This document shows positions 1 to 9,021 of a stretch of DNA of 43,498 bases, one piece after another. Every line of letters begins with the position of its first letter. Positions within the stretch are counted from its first letter, which is position 1. The notes under the pieces are model-generated. The model ran no database searches. It was not told the DNA's origin and saw only the letters and a program-made list of their open reading frames with translations. This DNA comes from a virus. A program made the translations under genes and the position numbers. The stretch lies in the IMG/VR virus record IMGVR_UViG_3300033153_007852, positions 1-43,498 of that record. One strand, 5' to 3'.

Positions 1-114
1 CGGGCGCTTCCTGGTATGTAACAGGTGCCGGTGCCGGGACTTTCGGAGCTTTTATCACAACGGGAACAACCCTTCTTGGTGACGGGACGGATACGGTAGC
101 CGTTAACAGTTCCA
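1..114. repeat. Terminal direct repeat, left copy (circular contig overlap)
   Basis: Bases 1-114 are identical to 43385-43498 at the far right end. The copies lie exactly at the two ends, and the fibre reading frame continues through the join (left codons start at positions divisible by 3, matching the frame of the ATG at 42658). The simplest reading is an assembly overlap of a circular or circularly permuted genome, leaving 43,384 unique bases. A true short terminal repeat is possible but would cut the fibre gene. Confidence 0.93.
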
Positions 115-1868
115 GTTGGGACATATCTACGGCAGGCGCGTTTACCGGGGTGACAACCGTGAATATGTCGGGCGATCTGACCAATAGCGCGGGCGATATA
201 ATCCTTGCCACCGGCAAAGGCGTTAAAAGTTCGACAACAACCGCTCACACAGTGGGAATGTATGGTTATGACGTTGATGGCACATCTTATGTTGGTTCTA
301 TTCTTTTGACCAACGCCAATACCATAGCGGCCACTATCGGTACAGGTGTAGAAACTGTGGCGGTTGACTCAACTACGTGGGACGTTTCTACCGCAGGCGC
401 TTTTTCCGGGGTTACGTCCATAGAGGCTTCGAGCGATATTGCTTTCACTTTCAGCGCCAATACTGAGGAAATGACAATTTTAACAACCGCCGCCGATTAT
501 GCGACCGGCAGCGGTATTGTTGAAATTTATGATGACTCGACGGGCCAAAGTAACGCGAGTTACCTTACCCGCTTTATGCGGGAGGCCGACGCCGACGCAC
601 AGTGTCATTTTATTATCTGTCAGGACAATTCTACCGGAGCGGATAATGACGGTGACGCTAAATTTCAAGTTGACAGCGGCGGTGAAACGACGTGGACGCT
701 TGACCCTGCCGCCGATGTGATAATTACGGCGGCGGATCATACGGCGGCCACTGGCGCTTTCGACATTGATTTTGATGGTAACACGGACGGTTCTGAGGCC
801 ATAAACGTCAAGGCCACTTACGATACCGGAGGTGGAGCCGCGGAAACAATGTCGGCTATTTATATCGATCTCGACGACGACGCTGACGCCGCTGGATCGC
901 TTTACGGTATAAGAATCGTACCTACTGATGTCGATGGTTCTGCGACTGTAATCGGACTTCAATTAGCGAGTAATATCGATGATGGTATTATCGCTTCGGT
1001 GGGAGCCGCCAGTCAGGCTTTAATAATTGACGCAGCCGCTGTGGATCATACCGGAACCGACGGCGTTGTCGATATTGAATTCGATTCCAAAACCGCAGGT
1101 GCCGAGGCTCTTAATATCAAGGCGACACATCTTACGGGCGGTTCAGGGCAGGAAGTTGCCGGAATTGAGGTCGAACTTGATGCCGATTCTGGCAATTCAA
1201 GCGATTTGCTCGTTGGTTTGATTATCAACGCAACTGATACGACAGCGACAGGTAAAGTCGACGGCATTCAGGTCACGGGTACGGGAATTCAGCGTGCCTT
1301 CCAAAGTGAATTCGGTTACGTTCAAATCGGAACAGGTGGTTCGCCTTCCGAAACACCCGGTGATGATGATTTATATGTTGAAGGAACAGCCGAATTTGAC
1401 GGTATAGTTTATGCCGATGCCGGTGTCGAAATCGACAATACCCTGCTTATGGTGGCGACAGTTGAAATTACCAACGCTTCTATTAAGTCCCTCGTCGCGG
1501 ACCCTGTGCAGTTGGTTGCGGCTCAGGGGTCGGGTTCTTTGATCGAATTCGTAAGTGCTATTCTGATCCTCGATTACGGTGGAACGAATGTATTTACGGA
1601 AACCGATGATAATCTGGCTATCGAGTATGATGATGGTTCCGGGGTAGCGGTTTCCGAGACTATTGAAATGACAGGTTTCATTGACCAATCTGCGGATACT
1701 ATTACGAGAGCCATACCAGTCAAAGACCCGATAGACGCCGCAGGTGACATCGTAAACAAGAACCTTGTCTTAGCTGGAACGAGCGGCGAAATCGTAGGCA
1801 ACGCAGGCAATGACAACACGATGACGGTGATAGTTAGTTATCGAGTACATGATACGTTAGGGCTTTAG
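1..1868 (+). CDS. Long tail fibre/adhesin, C-terminal part (starts at 42658 across the circular join)
   Basis: This is the 3' part of a gene whose 5' part is 42658-43498; joined through the overlap it encodes 864 residues. The body is low-complexity Gly/Ala/Thr/Asp-rich beta sequence typical of phage fibres. A module containing a WD(I/V)STAGAF motif occurs twice (about 96-150 and 357-415). A roughly 100-residue unit is repeated in tandem (about 732-1034 and 1038-1290, each with DHT..(T/D)G and (I/L)N(V/I)KAT motifs). The last ~120 residues (about 1495-1868) are clearly related to the C-terminus of the fibre at 16614-18827, so they probably form a shared trimerisation or receptor-binding tip. 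No enzyme domain is visible. It lies directly after the capsid cement gene, so it may be a head- or tail-bound fibre; which one is not decidable here. Confidence 0.85.
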   Translation, partial: GASWYVTGAGAGTFGAFITTGTTLLGDGTDTVAVNSSSWDISTAGAFTGVTTVNMSGDLTNSAGDIILATGKGVKSSTTTAHTVGMYGYDVDGTSYVGSILLTNANTIAATIGTGVETVAVDSTTWDVSTAGAFSGVTSIEASSDIAFTFSANTEEMTILTTAADYATGSGIVEIYDDSTGQSNASYLTRFMREADADAQCHFIICQDNSTGADNDGDAKFQVDSGGETTWTLDPAADVIITAADHTAATGAFDIDFDGNTDGSEAINVKATYDTGGGAAETMSAIYIDLDDDADAAGSLYGIRIVPTDVDGSATVIGLQLASNIDDGIIASVGAASQALIIDAAAVDHTGTDGVVDIEFDSKTAGAEALNIKATHLTGGSGQEVAGIEVELDADSGNSSDLLVGLIINATDTTATGKVDGIQVTGTGIQRAFQSEFGYVQIGTGGSPSETPGDDDLYVEGTAEFDGIVYADAGVEIDNTLLMVATVEITNASIKSLVADPVQLVAAQGSGSLIEFVSAILILDYGGTNVFTETDDNLAIEYDDGSGVAVSETIEMTGFIDQSADTITRAIPVKDPIDAAGDIVNKNLVLAGTSGEIVGNAGNDNTMTVIVSYRVHDTLGL

Positions 1869-1881
1869 AATTTTTTTGGAG

Positions 1882-1905
1882 ATGGGGCGGAGAAATCCGC
1901 CCCAT
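1882..1905 (+). terminator. Perfect 10-bp hairpin with GAAA tetraloop after the fibre gene
   Basis: ATGGGGCGGA (1882-1891), loop GAAA and TCCGCCCCAT (1896-1905) form a perfect stem 14 bases after the fibre stop codon. There is no T-tract downstream (acttctaatgg follows), so it is not a classical intrinsic terminator on the + strand. It may instead stabilise the 3' end of the late mRNA or reduce read-through into the membrane-protein genes that follow. Confidence 0.6.
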
Positions 1906-1912
1906 ACTTCTA

Positions 1913-2080
1913 ATGGCCGGTAACTGGAAAAAGAGAAGAATGCTGCGAACGGTTAAGGAATATGTCCTGATGTTCAATTCTCTTTTTTTATTGCTGGCAT
2001 TTTTTGCGGTTTTTATTGTCGGATTATGGACTTCGGGAAAATGGATAATCGGATTGTTAAAATATCTTGTTTCGTCCTGA
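1913..2080 (+). CDS. Small single-span membrane protein overlapping the ligase gene
   Basis: This 55-residue frame starts eight bases after the hairpin at 1882-1905. It has a basic N-terminus (MAGNWKKRRM) and one strong hydrophobic segment at about residues 22-43. Its last 55 bases overlap the start of the O-antigen ligase-type gene (2026) in another frame, which suggests translational coupling. No family is recognised. A small partner or leader protein of the ligase is one option; a non-functional frame is the other, since no clear ribosome binding site is visible. Confidence 0.45.
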   Translation: MAGNWKKRRMLRTVKEYVLMFNSLFLLLAFFAVFIVGLWTSGKWIIGLLKYLVSS

Positions 2081-3690
2081 TTGCCGCCATTTTTATATTT
2101 GGTTCTTTTTTCGGCAGCTCACGGACGGAGGATAAGCTGATTCCGGCACGTCAATTGGTATGGGTATTCTTTACTTTCATTTTATTTATGATCGTAACGA
2201 TAAGATTAGCCGCAAAACCACAAAGCGTCAACATCGCCGACTATGTCAAACGCCCCGTTTTTGTTTTCATGATTTTCTTTCTGGCGGCGAATATCTTTTC
2301 TTACAATGGAGCAATCAATAGAAGCGAAAGTCTTTATGAAATCCAACGGCTTTTTCTTATGATGACTTTCATAATGCTGATTTGGTTGTCCGATATAAAG
2401 TCTATCCTATTTGAGCGTCTTTTCGTCCTCATAACTTTAGGTTCGGTCGCAATCGCGTTTTATGAATTGAATATAAGATCGGTCGATGCCTCCTATGGTA
2501 CTATGGGAAGCAAGAATTTGTTTGCCGCCGCCATGATGTTTACATTACCACTTTGTATAAAAAACGCTTTTACCGACAGGAAATTATATAGAGTGTTTTC
2601 GTGGATAGCGGTTTTGACTGCCTTGGTCGTATTCGTATTCCTTAGAGCAAGGTCGGTTTATGCCGGTATGGTATTGGGGATTATGACCGTAATTTTAATG
2701 ACCAAAAAATATCGCGTACCCATTCTGTGCGCAGTCGTTGTCATGGGTTCGGCTGTAGCGATTTACAACGGCAAAGAAGTGATGAACACAATTTCAATTT
2801 CAAACAGAATGAAGATATGGAAATATTCGCTCGTTATGTTCAACGAGAATAAAATTTTTGGAATTGGGGCGGGTAACTGGAAATTAAAAATTCTTAACGC
2901 GGGCGCGGATTTGGAAATTCCGGGGTCCTACGAAAAATCTACGTACAAATCTTCGCACAATGATTATGTCGGTGTTCTGGCCGAAACCGGACTAATAGGT
3001 TTTATTTCTTATGTGGCGATATTCGTCGCCGCCTTGCATCAGGCTGTAAAAAGAAAAAATATCGCGATAGCTTCGGCTCTGGTCGGCTATATGACGGTTG
3101 CTTTTTTCTCTTTTCCGAAAGATAGAGCATATCACACTATAGTCCTGTGTCTATTGTTAGCGATGAGTTACGAAGGATGCGTCGGACGCAAAAAAAAGTT
3201 TAACCCCAGACCTGTCGCGAGATACCTGACTGCGCTAACCGTTTTTGTTTTTCTCTATCTGACGTTATTTTGTTTTTGCTGCCGTTACAGATCGGAGTGT
3301 TCGGTCAAAAGAATGAGAGATAATCCTGCAAACTGGAAGATGCATTTATGGGAAAGAAGAAATTATAGTCGGTTTTGCACGCTCAATACATATTGTACTC
3401 CTTTGCACTTTTATTACGGTGTTGCCAACGTGAAACTTGGAAACATCAGGGAAGGGCTTAATGATTTTCTGATTGCCAGAAAACACAGTCCGTCGGACGC
3501 TTACGTTCTTACTAATTTAGGAAATTGTTTCTCGAAGCTGGAACAGCAGGCTAAGGCCTCTTGGTGTTTCAGAGAGGCGGCGAGACTGCATCCTGAAATT
3601 GAACTTATCTCGAATAATATGAAAATATACGAATCTTCACGGAATTTTCAACTTCTCTGTGACAGTATAGGAAACAAGATACTGAAATAA
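2026..3690 (+). CDS. O-antigen ligase/polymerase-type (Wzy_C family) membrane protein with TPR tail
   Basis: This 554-residue protein has about ten to twelve hydrophobic segments over residues 10-430. It carries the signature of the WaaL/Wzy family: an Arg-rich loop (RARSVYAG), then the large-loop motif with W, GIGAGNW and HNDYVGVLAETG (near residues 265-330), where the His is the conserved catalytic-type residue. Residues ~465-540 look like two tetratricopeptide repeats (FYYGVANVKLGNIREG; YVLTNLGNCFSKLEQQAKA). Family members join or extend lipid-linked glycans in the inner membrane, facing the periplasm. It is co-directional between two fibre genes, which suggests a role in changing the host surface that fibres recognise, for example superinfection exclusion. 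ATG 2041 is an alternative start. It is probably host-derived. The fold is secure; substrate and exact reaction are unknown. Confidence 0.83.
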   Translation: MDFGKMDNRIVKISCFVLIAAIFIFGSFFGSSRTEDKLIPARQLVWVFFTFILFMIVTIRLAAKPQSVNIADYVKRPVFVFMIFFLAANIFSYNGAINRSESLYEIQRLFLMMTFIMLIWLSDIKSILFERLFVLITLGSVAIAFYELNIRSVDASYGTMGSKNLFAAAMMFTLPLCIKNAFTDRKLYRVFSWIAVLTALVVFVFLRARSVYAGMVLGIMTVILMTKKYRVPILCAVVVMGSAVAIYNGKEVMNTISISNRMKIWKYSLVMFNENKIFGIGAGNWKLKILNAGADLEIPGSYEKSTYKSSHNDYVGVLAETGLIGFISYVAIFVAALHQAVKRKNIAIASALVGYMTVAFFSFPKDRAYHTIVLCLLLAMSYEGCVGRKKKFNPRPVARYLTALTVFVFLYLTLFCFCCRYRSECSVKRMRDNPANWKMHLWERRNYSRFCTLNTYCTPLHFYYGVANVKLGNIREGLNDFLIARKHSPSDAYVLTNLGNCFSKLEQQAKASWCFREAARLHPEIELISNNMKIYESSRNFQLLCDSIGNKILK

Positions 3691-5687
3691 TGAAAAGATT
3701 TATATCGATATTGCTGATTATATGTTGTCCGTGTTTTGGGAAGATTTTGCAGTCCCGCTCTGTCGGTCATGACCCCAATCCTGACATAGGGCGACGAATA
3801 AAATCGGCCATATATGAACCTGTATCCGTATCTCTTGAGTTGGGGTCCGCACAAGGACAGATGTTGTATTGGGACACTACCAAGCCAAGCTGGAAGATTA
3901 CAACGACTCCGCCTTCCGCCGACAGAATTTTATTTTGGGACAATTCCGAGACGAAGGCAAACTGGCTTACGGCCGGAACGGGATTAAGCATAGCCGATAC
4001 TGTTATGGCCGTAAATGTTGCGAGCGTTGTCGCCAGTATAGACCATGGCGGCATTTCAGGGCTTGACGATGCCGCCGATCATCTTTGGGCATTGCTCACC
4101 GATGGTACGAGAGCTTTAGCGGGTGACTGGTCGATTGATGACTACAATCTAACAAGTGCAGGCAATATCACAGGTTCGGATGTTGATGTTAATGCAGGGA
4201 CGGGCGATTATTGGACAAGCGGTTCTGTAACAGCTACGGCTTTTGATATAGGTGATAATTCCCTTACAACAACCGAATGGGCACATCTTGACGGTTTGGA
4301 TCAACCATTAAAAACTACTGATATACCTTATTTTGGTGCTGCCACCGCCACTAATTTTATCATGGGAAGTGGGGCTTGTGCTAATATGAGTGGGATGACT
4401 AGTAGCCTTGTTATTGGTTATGAAGCGGGTGATTATGCAAGTGGTGACTATAATATATATTTAGGTTATCGTTCTGGCAAGGGTGAAACAGACGGCAGCA
4501 ATCAAGGTAATTACAATATTGGTATCGGTTATGATGCTTTGCGAAGATGTGATGATTCCGATTACAATACGGGGATAGGTTTTTATGCTCTTGACAGTAT
4601 TGTAGACGATGGGACAGGCAATACTGCTATTGGCCCTTATACTTTGTGTGCTTTGACTGGAGCTTCCGCCAATTATAATACTGCCATTTCTTATAATGCC
4701 CTAAGAGACCTGACTGGTGGCGAGCAAAATTTATCTATTGGGTTTAATTCAGGTCGCTACAATGTTATTGGTGACAAGAACACATATATTGGATGTCGTG
4801 CGGGGGAAGGGATAACTACTAAATCAAATCACGGCAATACTTTTATTGGGTATTATGTCGGCTTTGATGTAGGGACAAATGGCAATTATAATACATTTAT
4901 AGGATACAAGGCTGGTGAAAACATTGACACTGGTGATTACAATATTTTTATAGGTAGGTCAACGGGAGATTTAACCACAACGGGTAGTAGTAATATTTTA
5001 ATTGGTGATGCGGTTAATGCTTCCGCCAATAATACAACCAACGAGCTTAATATCGCAGACATAATATATAGTGCTGACTATACTTCAACTGTGCAGATTG
5101 GTGACGGTCTGAACGATGCTAACTATACCCAATTCTCCGCGACAACCGGCTTACAGACATTGCACGGTGACGCAAGAGTAACGAAATATGAATGGATAAA
5201 TGCTTCATCTATAAATCCGTTGGGGCCAGGCGGCGCAAACGCAGCAAAGTTGACTCTTTCAACAAACGGTTGGGTAATTATAGAATTTACCGAAGGAACG
5301 GATGATTATATTCAAGCCAATATGAAGATACCGGATGATATGGATTTGTCTGCTGTTAGTTATGTATGTATTGGCTGGTCGTCTGCCGATGCTGACGGTG
5401 ATGATTGTGTCTGGGGATACAAATATTTTATTACAGCCGCGGGCGACGATACGGACGTGGTGGGAACCTCCGGTACGGCTACGATAACCGATGACGCTTC
5501 CGTAGATGGCTTGGTAACTATGCCAATCTTAACAATTGCGGGAGGGACGATACAATCGGACGAGATTTGTATTCACCTGCAAATATACAGAGATGGTGAT
5601 AACGCTGCTGATACCATAACGGGTAATGTCGATATGCACGGTATAGCTCTTCAATACATAGCGGATAAACATGGGACGGCTTTATGA
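3690..5687 (+). CDS. Tail fibre/adhesin with signal peptide and IGY-type repeats
   Basis: The 665-residue protein starts with a Sec-type leader (MKRFISILLIICCPCFGK; basic end, hydrophobic core, predicted cut after CFG). Then come beta-rich fibre modules (GQMLYWD, RILFWD, DHGGISGLDD). From about 4390 to 5000 there is a run of 20-30-residue repeats of the type (Y)N(T/I)xIGYxAG, a pattern seen in trimeric adhesin and fibre stalks with left-handed beta structure. The last ~170 residues are non-repetitive and unlike the tip shared by the other two fibres, so this is probably a different receptor-binding head. ATG 3690 overlaps the upstream TAA as TAATG, indicating coupled translation with the ligase gene. 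It directly precedes the tail tubular genes, so it is most likely a virion fibre. The signal peptide is unexpected for one. Confidence 0.82.
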   Translation: MKRFISILLIICCPCFGKILQSRSVGHDPNPDIGRRIKSAIYEPVSVSLELGSAQGQMLYWDTTKPSWKITTTPPSADRILFWDNSETKANWLTAGTGLSIADTVMAVNVASVVASIDHGGISGLDDAADHLWALLTDGTRALAGDWSIDDYNLTSAGNITGSDVDVNAGTGDYWTSGSVTATAFDIGDNSLTTTEWAHLDGLDQPLKTTDIPYFGAATATNFIMGSGACANMSGMTSSLVIGYEAGDYASGDYNIYLGYRSGKGETDGSNQGNYNIGIGYDALRRCDDSDYNTGIGFYALDSIVDDGTGNTAIGPYTLCALTGASANYNTAISYNALRDLTGGEQNLSIGFNSGRYNVIGDKNTYIGCRAGEGITTKSNHGNTFIGYYVGFDVGTNGNYNTFIGYKAGENIDTGDYNIFIGRSTGDLTTTGSSNILIGDAVNASANNTTNELNIADIIYSADYTSTVQIGDGLNDANYTQFSATTGLQTLHGDARVTKYEWINASSINPLGPGGANAAKLTLSTNGWVIIEFTEGTDDYIQANMKIPDDMDLSAVSYVCIGWSSADADGDDCVWGYKYFITAAGDDTDVVGTSGTATITDDASVDGLVTMPILTIAGGTIQSDEICIHLQIYRDGDNAADTITGNVDMHGIALQYIADKHGTAL

Positions 5688-5709
5688 ATTATGTAAGAGG
5701 ATAAAAAAA

Positions 5710-6312
5710 ATGGCAGCAAGTAAAACATCAATAGCGAACGGTGCTTTGCTGGAATTGGGGCAGGAGACTATCGGTTCGATAGAGGACCAAGACCCTAACG
5801 CCGTAAAGATAAAAGCGATATATGATTTGGTTCTGTATGAATTACAGAGTCAGGACTGGTTTTTTACGAGAGACAGAGTTGAGCTGTCAAGACTTGACGA
5901 TGCCCCCGCATTCGGTTCGTACGACTATCAGTATAATCTACCCGACGATTTGGTAAATATCGTCGCTACAGTAGACGAGTATTCCGACGAAATTAAATAC
6001 AGATATAAAAGGGAAGGACGGAAAATTCTTTCTAACAGAGAAGAGATATTCTTAATTTACAATCAGTTAATTACTCAGGTCGGGTATATGCCGCCGTGGT
6101 TTGTCAGGCTGTTTGAGATGTCGCTCGCCGGTCGTTTAGCTCCAAAAATAGTAAAAGACGAAATTATCATCAAACGAATTGAAACACATTTAGTAGATGC
6201 GTGGGACGATGCCAGAAGCGGTAACGCACAGGATTCTTATTTTGAGGACGAACATGGCGATACTGATGGTAACAAAGATTGGGCCTACGGCGAAAGGGAA
6301 CCCTATATATGA
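5710..6312 (+). CDS. Tail tubular protein A-like (T7 gp11 type gatekeeper/adaptor)
   Basis: The 200-residue protein fits the T7 gp11 family: an N-terminal helix (ANGALLELGQ), then a YxxxxxxLLxxxxWxFT-type segment (YELQSQDWFFTRDRVEL), and the YQYNLPDDLV motif. In this family the protein forms a ring between the portal and the nozzle. ATG 5710 is chosen because AGAGG lies at 5696-5700; ATG 5671 in the same frame is inside the fibre gene and lacks a site. Size is close to T7 gp11 (196 residues). Unlike the next gene it has no signal peptide. Confidence 0.87.
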   Translation: MAASKTSIANGALLELGQETIGSIEDQDPNAVKIKAIYDLVLYELQSQDWFFTRDRVELSRLDDAPAFGSYDYQYNLPDDLVNIVATVDEYSDEIKYRYKREGRKILSNREEIFLIYNQLITQVGYMPPWFVRLFEMSLAGRLAPKIVKDEIIIKRIETHLVDAWDDARSGNAQDSYFEDEHGDTDGNKDWAYGEREPYI

Positions 6313-8627
6313 AAAGAATAATTATATTTCTAATGTTATGTTCGGTTTGCTTTAGCAAAAATTTGTCTTTTACGTTCAATGGCGGTGAAATTTCCCCGTT
6401 GTTCAAATACCGGATAGATCAGGAGAAGTATTACTCTTCGTGTCTTACGTTAGAAAATATGATACCTTTACCGTTGGGAGCGGCGATACGCAGGCCGGGC
6501 ACTAAATATGTCGCGACAACCAAAGGGAGCGGGCGGGTAAGGCTCTTTTCCTTTGAATACGACACAACCGACACTTACATTATAGAGGCGGGCAATCTTT
6601 ATATGAGATTCTTTAGAAACGGCGGGCAGATACTTGACGACAACGATAATCCCTACGAGATAACGACAGTTTATACCACCGCGCAATTAAGGGACATTCA
6701 CGCCGTACAGATAAATGATGTTATGAAGATGGTGAGTCCGGACGTTCATCCCCAGACTTTAACGAGATTCGGTCATACGAATTGGACCATCGCCGATACT
6801 GCGTTCACGCAGGGACCTTTCAACAAAGAAAATTCCGACACGACAACTATAACACCGTCGGCGGCGACAGGCACGATTACCCTAACGGCCTCCGCCGATC
6901 TTTTTACGGAAGACCACATAGGTTCGCTCTGGAAGCTGATACACATTAAAGAAGCCGAATCGATAGAAGGTTCTTTTACGAGCGATGCGAATTCAAGTGA
7001 ATTAGCGATCGAAGTCAACAGGGAATGGGAATTCGTTACACACGGTGTCTGGACAGGTAAGGTTTTACTCGAAAAGACCTACGACAGCGGCACTAACTGG
7101 CTGACCGAATATACTATCGATTCAAAAGATGATGACAACCGACAGGAAGTTGGTATCGAGGAAGAAAAGGACGCGAGTTACAGGGTACGGATGACAAATT
7201 ACAGTTCTGGGACCTGTACTTATTCTTTACTCGCTTACGCGCATCCGATAGACGGAGACGCCACAATAACGAAAGTACATTCCGGGACCGTCGCAACGGC
7301 TACCGTCAACAACACATTCGGCGGTACAAACGCAACCGTTCGATGGGCGGAAGGTAAATTTAATCCGGAGAACGGCTATCCGAGGGCTGTCGGTTTATTC
7401 CAGCAGAGGGCGGTATACGGCGGTACGCTTGACGATCCGGCCGGATTGTGGCTGAGTGCGTCGGCGGGTGATTACGATAATATGTATCTGCCGACGGCGG
7501 CCCCGGACGATGATGATGCTATTGTCTATACCGTCGCGACGGCCAAACAAAATCCTATACAATGGATTTACGACGCCGACAATATCATAATGGGGACGAA
7601 TGGCGGTGTGATTCAGGTGGGCGTTCTCGATTCGTCGGCGGCACTAACAGGTACAAATATAAACAGCAGGTCGCAGGCCGGTATCGGCAGCGCCCACATA
7701 CAGCCTGTCACTATTGAAAACGCGAATATATTTATCGAGCGTAACGGCGTTAAGGTCCGGCGGCTTACATACAGTTTCGAATCCGACGAATACAATGCCC
7801 TTGATATGACGATACTTGCCGAACATTTTTTCGATTCCGAGATAGTCGAAATGGCGGTTCAGAACAGACCGGAGCCTATCCTTTGGTGCGTACTGGCCGA
7901 TGGTACTTTGTTGGGTATGTCATACCAGCAGGAACATGACGTAATAGCATGGCACACGCATCCCATTGACGGTAATGTTGAAAGTGTGGCGGTCATACCG
8001 GGCAGCGATGAGGACGAAGTATGGCTGGCTGTCGAGAGGACTATACTTGACACTTCTCAAAGATATATTGAACAGATGCAGCCGCAGAACTGGGGGGGCG
8101 ATAATAACGATATTTGGTTCGTTGATTCGGGGCTTGCCTATGACGGCACGGCTACGGCGACATTGACCGGACTCGAACATCTCGAAGGTGAGACGATTCA
8201 GGTTTTCGGTGACGCCGGATTTTTTCAGGAAGTCGTAGTAAACGACGGAGAGGTCACAATAAATCAGACAATAAGCAAAGGTGTCGCCGGGCTGGGTTAT
8301 ACTTCCTTACTCGAAACGATGCCTGCGGAGATACAAGGGAGAGAGGGTCCTACGGTCGGACACACAAAACGCATCATTGGCGGCGGTATCGGATTCTACA
8401 ATAGTCTGCAAATCGAATACGGCTACACAGACGGCGATATGTACCCTGTTAAAATGTACGAATCGAGCGGATCGCTTTCGAGCAAAGCGCCTGATTTAGT
8501 GAATAGATTTATCAACGTACCTTTTCACGGCAGGAATAACGTGGAAGCCGCCATGTTGTTAAGGCAGGCCAAACCTTACCCGATGGGAATAACAGCTATT
8601 ACGATGGATTTAACTTATGGAAATTAG
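6309..8627 (+). CDS. Tail tubular protein B-like (T7 gp12 type nozzle) with N-terminal signal peptide
   Basis: The 772-residue product matches the gp12/nozzle family in length and layout. The segment right after the leader contains FNGGEISP, Y.....C..(L/M)EN..PLP.G and RRPGTKYVA, the usual start of these proteins, followed by FSFEYDTTDTYI-type beta-propeller sequence. The nozzle closes the end of the short tail. Its N-terminus is MKRIIIFLMLCSVCFSK, a well-formed Sec signal peptide with predicted cleavage after CFS, which T7 gp12 lacks. ATG 6309 overlaps the gp11-like stop (ATGA), so translation is coupled. The leader cannot be dropped without losing this coupled start; the next ATG in frame lies inside the leader. 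Function is inferred with good confidence; the purpose of the leader is unknown. Confidence 0.88.
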   Translation: MKRIIIFLMLCSVCFSKNLSFTFNGGEISPLFKYRIDQEKYYSSCLTLENMIPLPLGAAIRRPGTKYVATTKGSGRVRLFSFEYDTTDTYIIEAGNLYMRFFRNGGQILDDNDNPYEITTVYTTAQLRDIHAVQINDVMKMVSPDVHPQTLTRFGHTNWTIADTAFTQGPFNKENSDTTTITPSAATGTITLTASADLFTEDHIGSLWKLIHIKEAESIEGSFTSDANSSELAIEVNREWEFVTHGVWTGKVLLEKTYDSGTNWLTEYTIDSKDDDNRQEVGIEEEKDASYRVRMTNYSSGTCTYSLLAYAHPIDGDATITKVHSGTVATATVNNTFGGTNATVRWAEGKFNPENGYPRAVGLFQQRAVYGGTLDDPAGLWLSASAGDYDNMYLPTAAPDDDDAIVYTVATAKQNPIQWIYDADNIIMGTNGGVIQVGVLDSSAALTGTNINSRSQAGIGSAHIQPVTIENANIFIERNGVKVRRLTYSFESDEYNALDMTILAEHFFDSEIVEMAVQNRPEPILWCVLADGTLLGMSYQQEHDVIAWHTHPIDGNVESVAVIPGSDEDEVWLAVERTILDTSQRYIEQMQPQNWGGDNNDIWFVDSGLAYDGTATATLTGLEHLEGETIQVFGDAGFFQEVVVNDGEVTINQTISKGVAGLGYTSLLETMPAEIQGREGPTVGHTKRIIGGGIGFYNSLQIEYGYTDGDMYPVKMYESSGSLSSKAPDLVNRFINVPFHGRNNVEAAMLLRQAKPYPMGITAITMDLTYGN

Positions 8628-9021
8628 AGATTTTAAGATGTCGGATATTGATTCGCTGACTCTTGATAATGAGTTTGAGCATCAGTTCAGGGTTCAATTG
8701 AAAACCGACAAATCCTTTACGGCTTTGATTGACGGTAAGGTTATTTTCTGTGCCGGCATTAGAATATTTTGGTCCGGAGTAGGAGAGGCATGGTTCAGTT
8801 TGGCCGATGATTCTTTTCCTGTATCAACAATCAGAACGGCGGCCAATTTACTTGTGGATAAAATCGTAGAATACGGCCTTTGGCGGGTACAGACAGTAGT
8901 GAGAGCAGACAATAAAAAGGCTCAAGGCTTTATGGATATACTTGGTTTCGGTGATAAACATATCTTGAAAAAATTTAACAGCGATAAAACAGATTCGATA
9001 CTTTATAGTCTGGTGATTTGA
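8617..9021 (+). CDS. GNAT-like protein in the T7 gp13 position
   Basis: The 134-residue protein has the rough GNAT acetyltransferase layout: an N-terminal strand-helix (MEIRDFKMSDIDSL), a central beta sheet around a GxGEAWFSL stretch and a C-terminal helix-strand ending (VRADNKKAQGFMDILGF) of the A/B-motif type. In many T7-like phages a protein of this type sits between the nozzle and internal virion genes. It overlaps the nozzle stop by 11 bases. The acetyl-CoA loop motif is weak, so it may be structural or an assembly factor rather than an active enzyme. Confidence 0.7.
   Translation: MEIRDFKMSDIDSLTLDNEFEHQFRVQLKTDKSFTALIDGKVIFCAGIRIFWSGVGEAWFSLADDSFPVSTIRTAANLLVDKIVEYGLWRVQTVVRADNKKAQGFMDILGFGDKHILKKFNSDKTDSILYSLVI

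Noticed and set aside
1-114. T7-type direct terminal repeat
   Set aside because: It lies within a fibre gene that is continuous only after joining the ends, so an assembly overlap is more likely.
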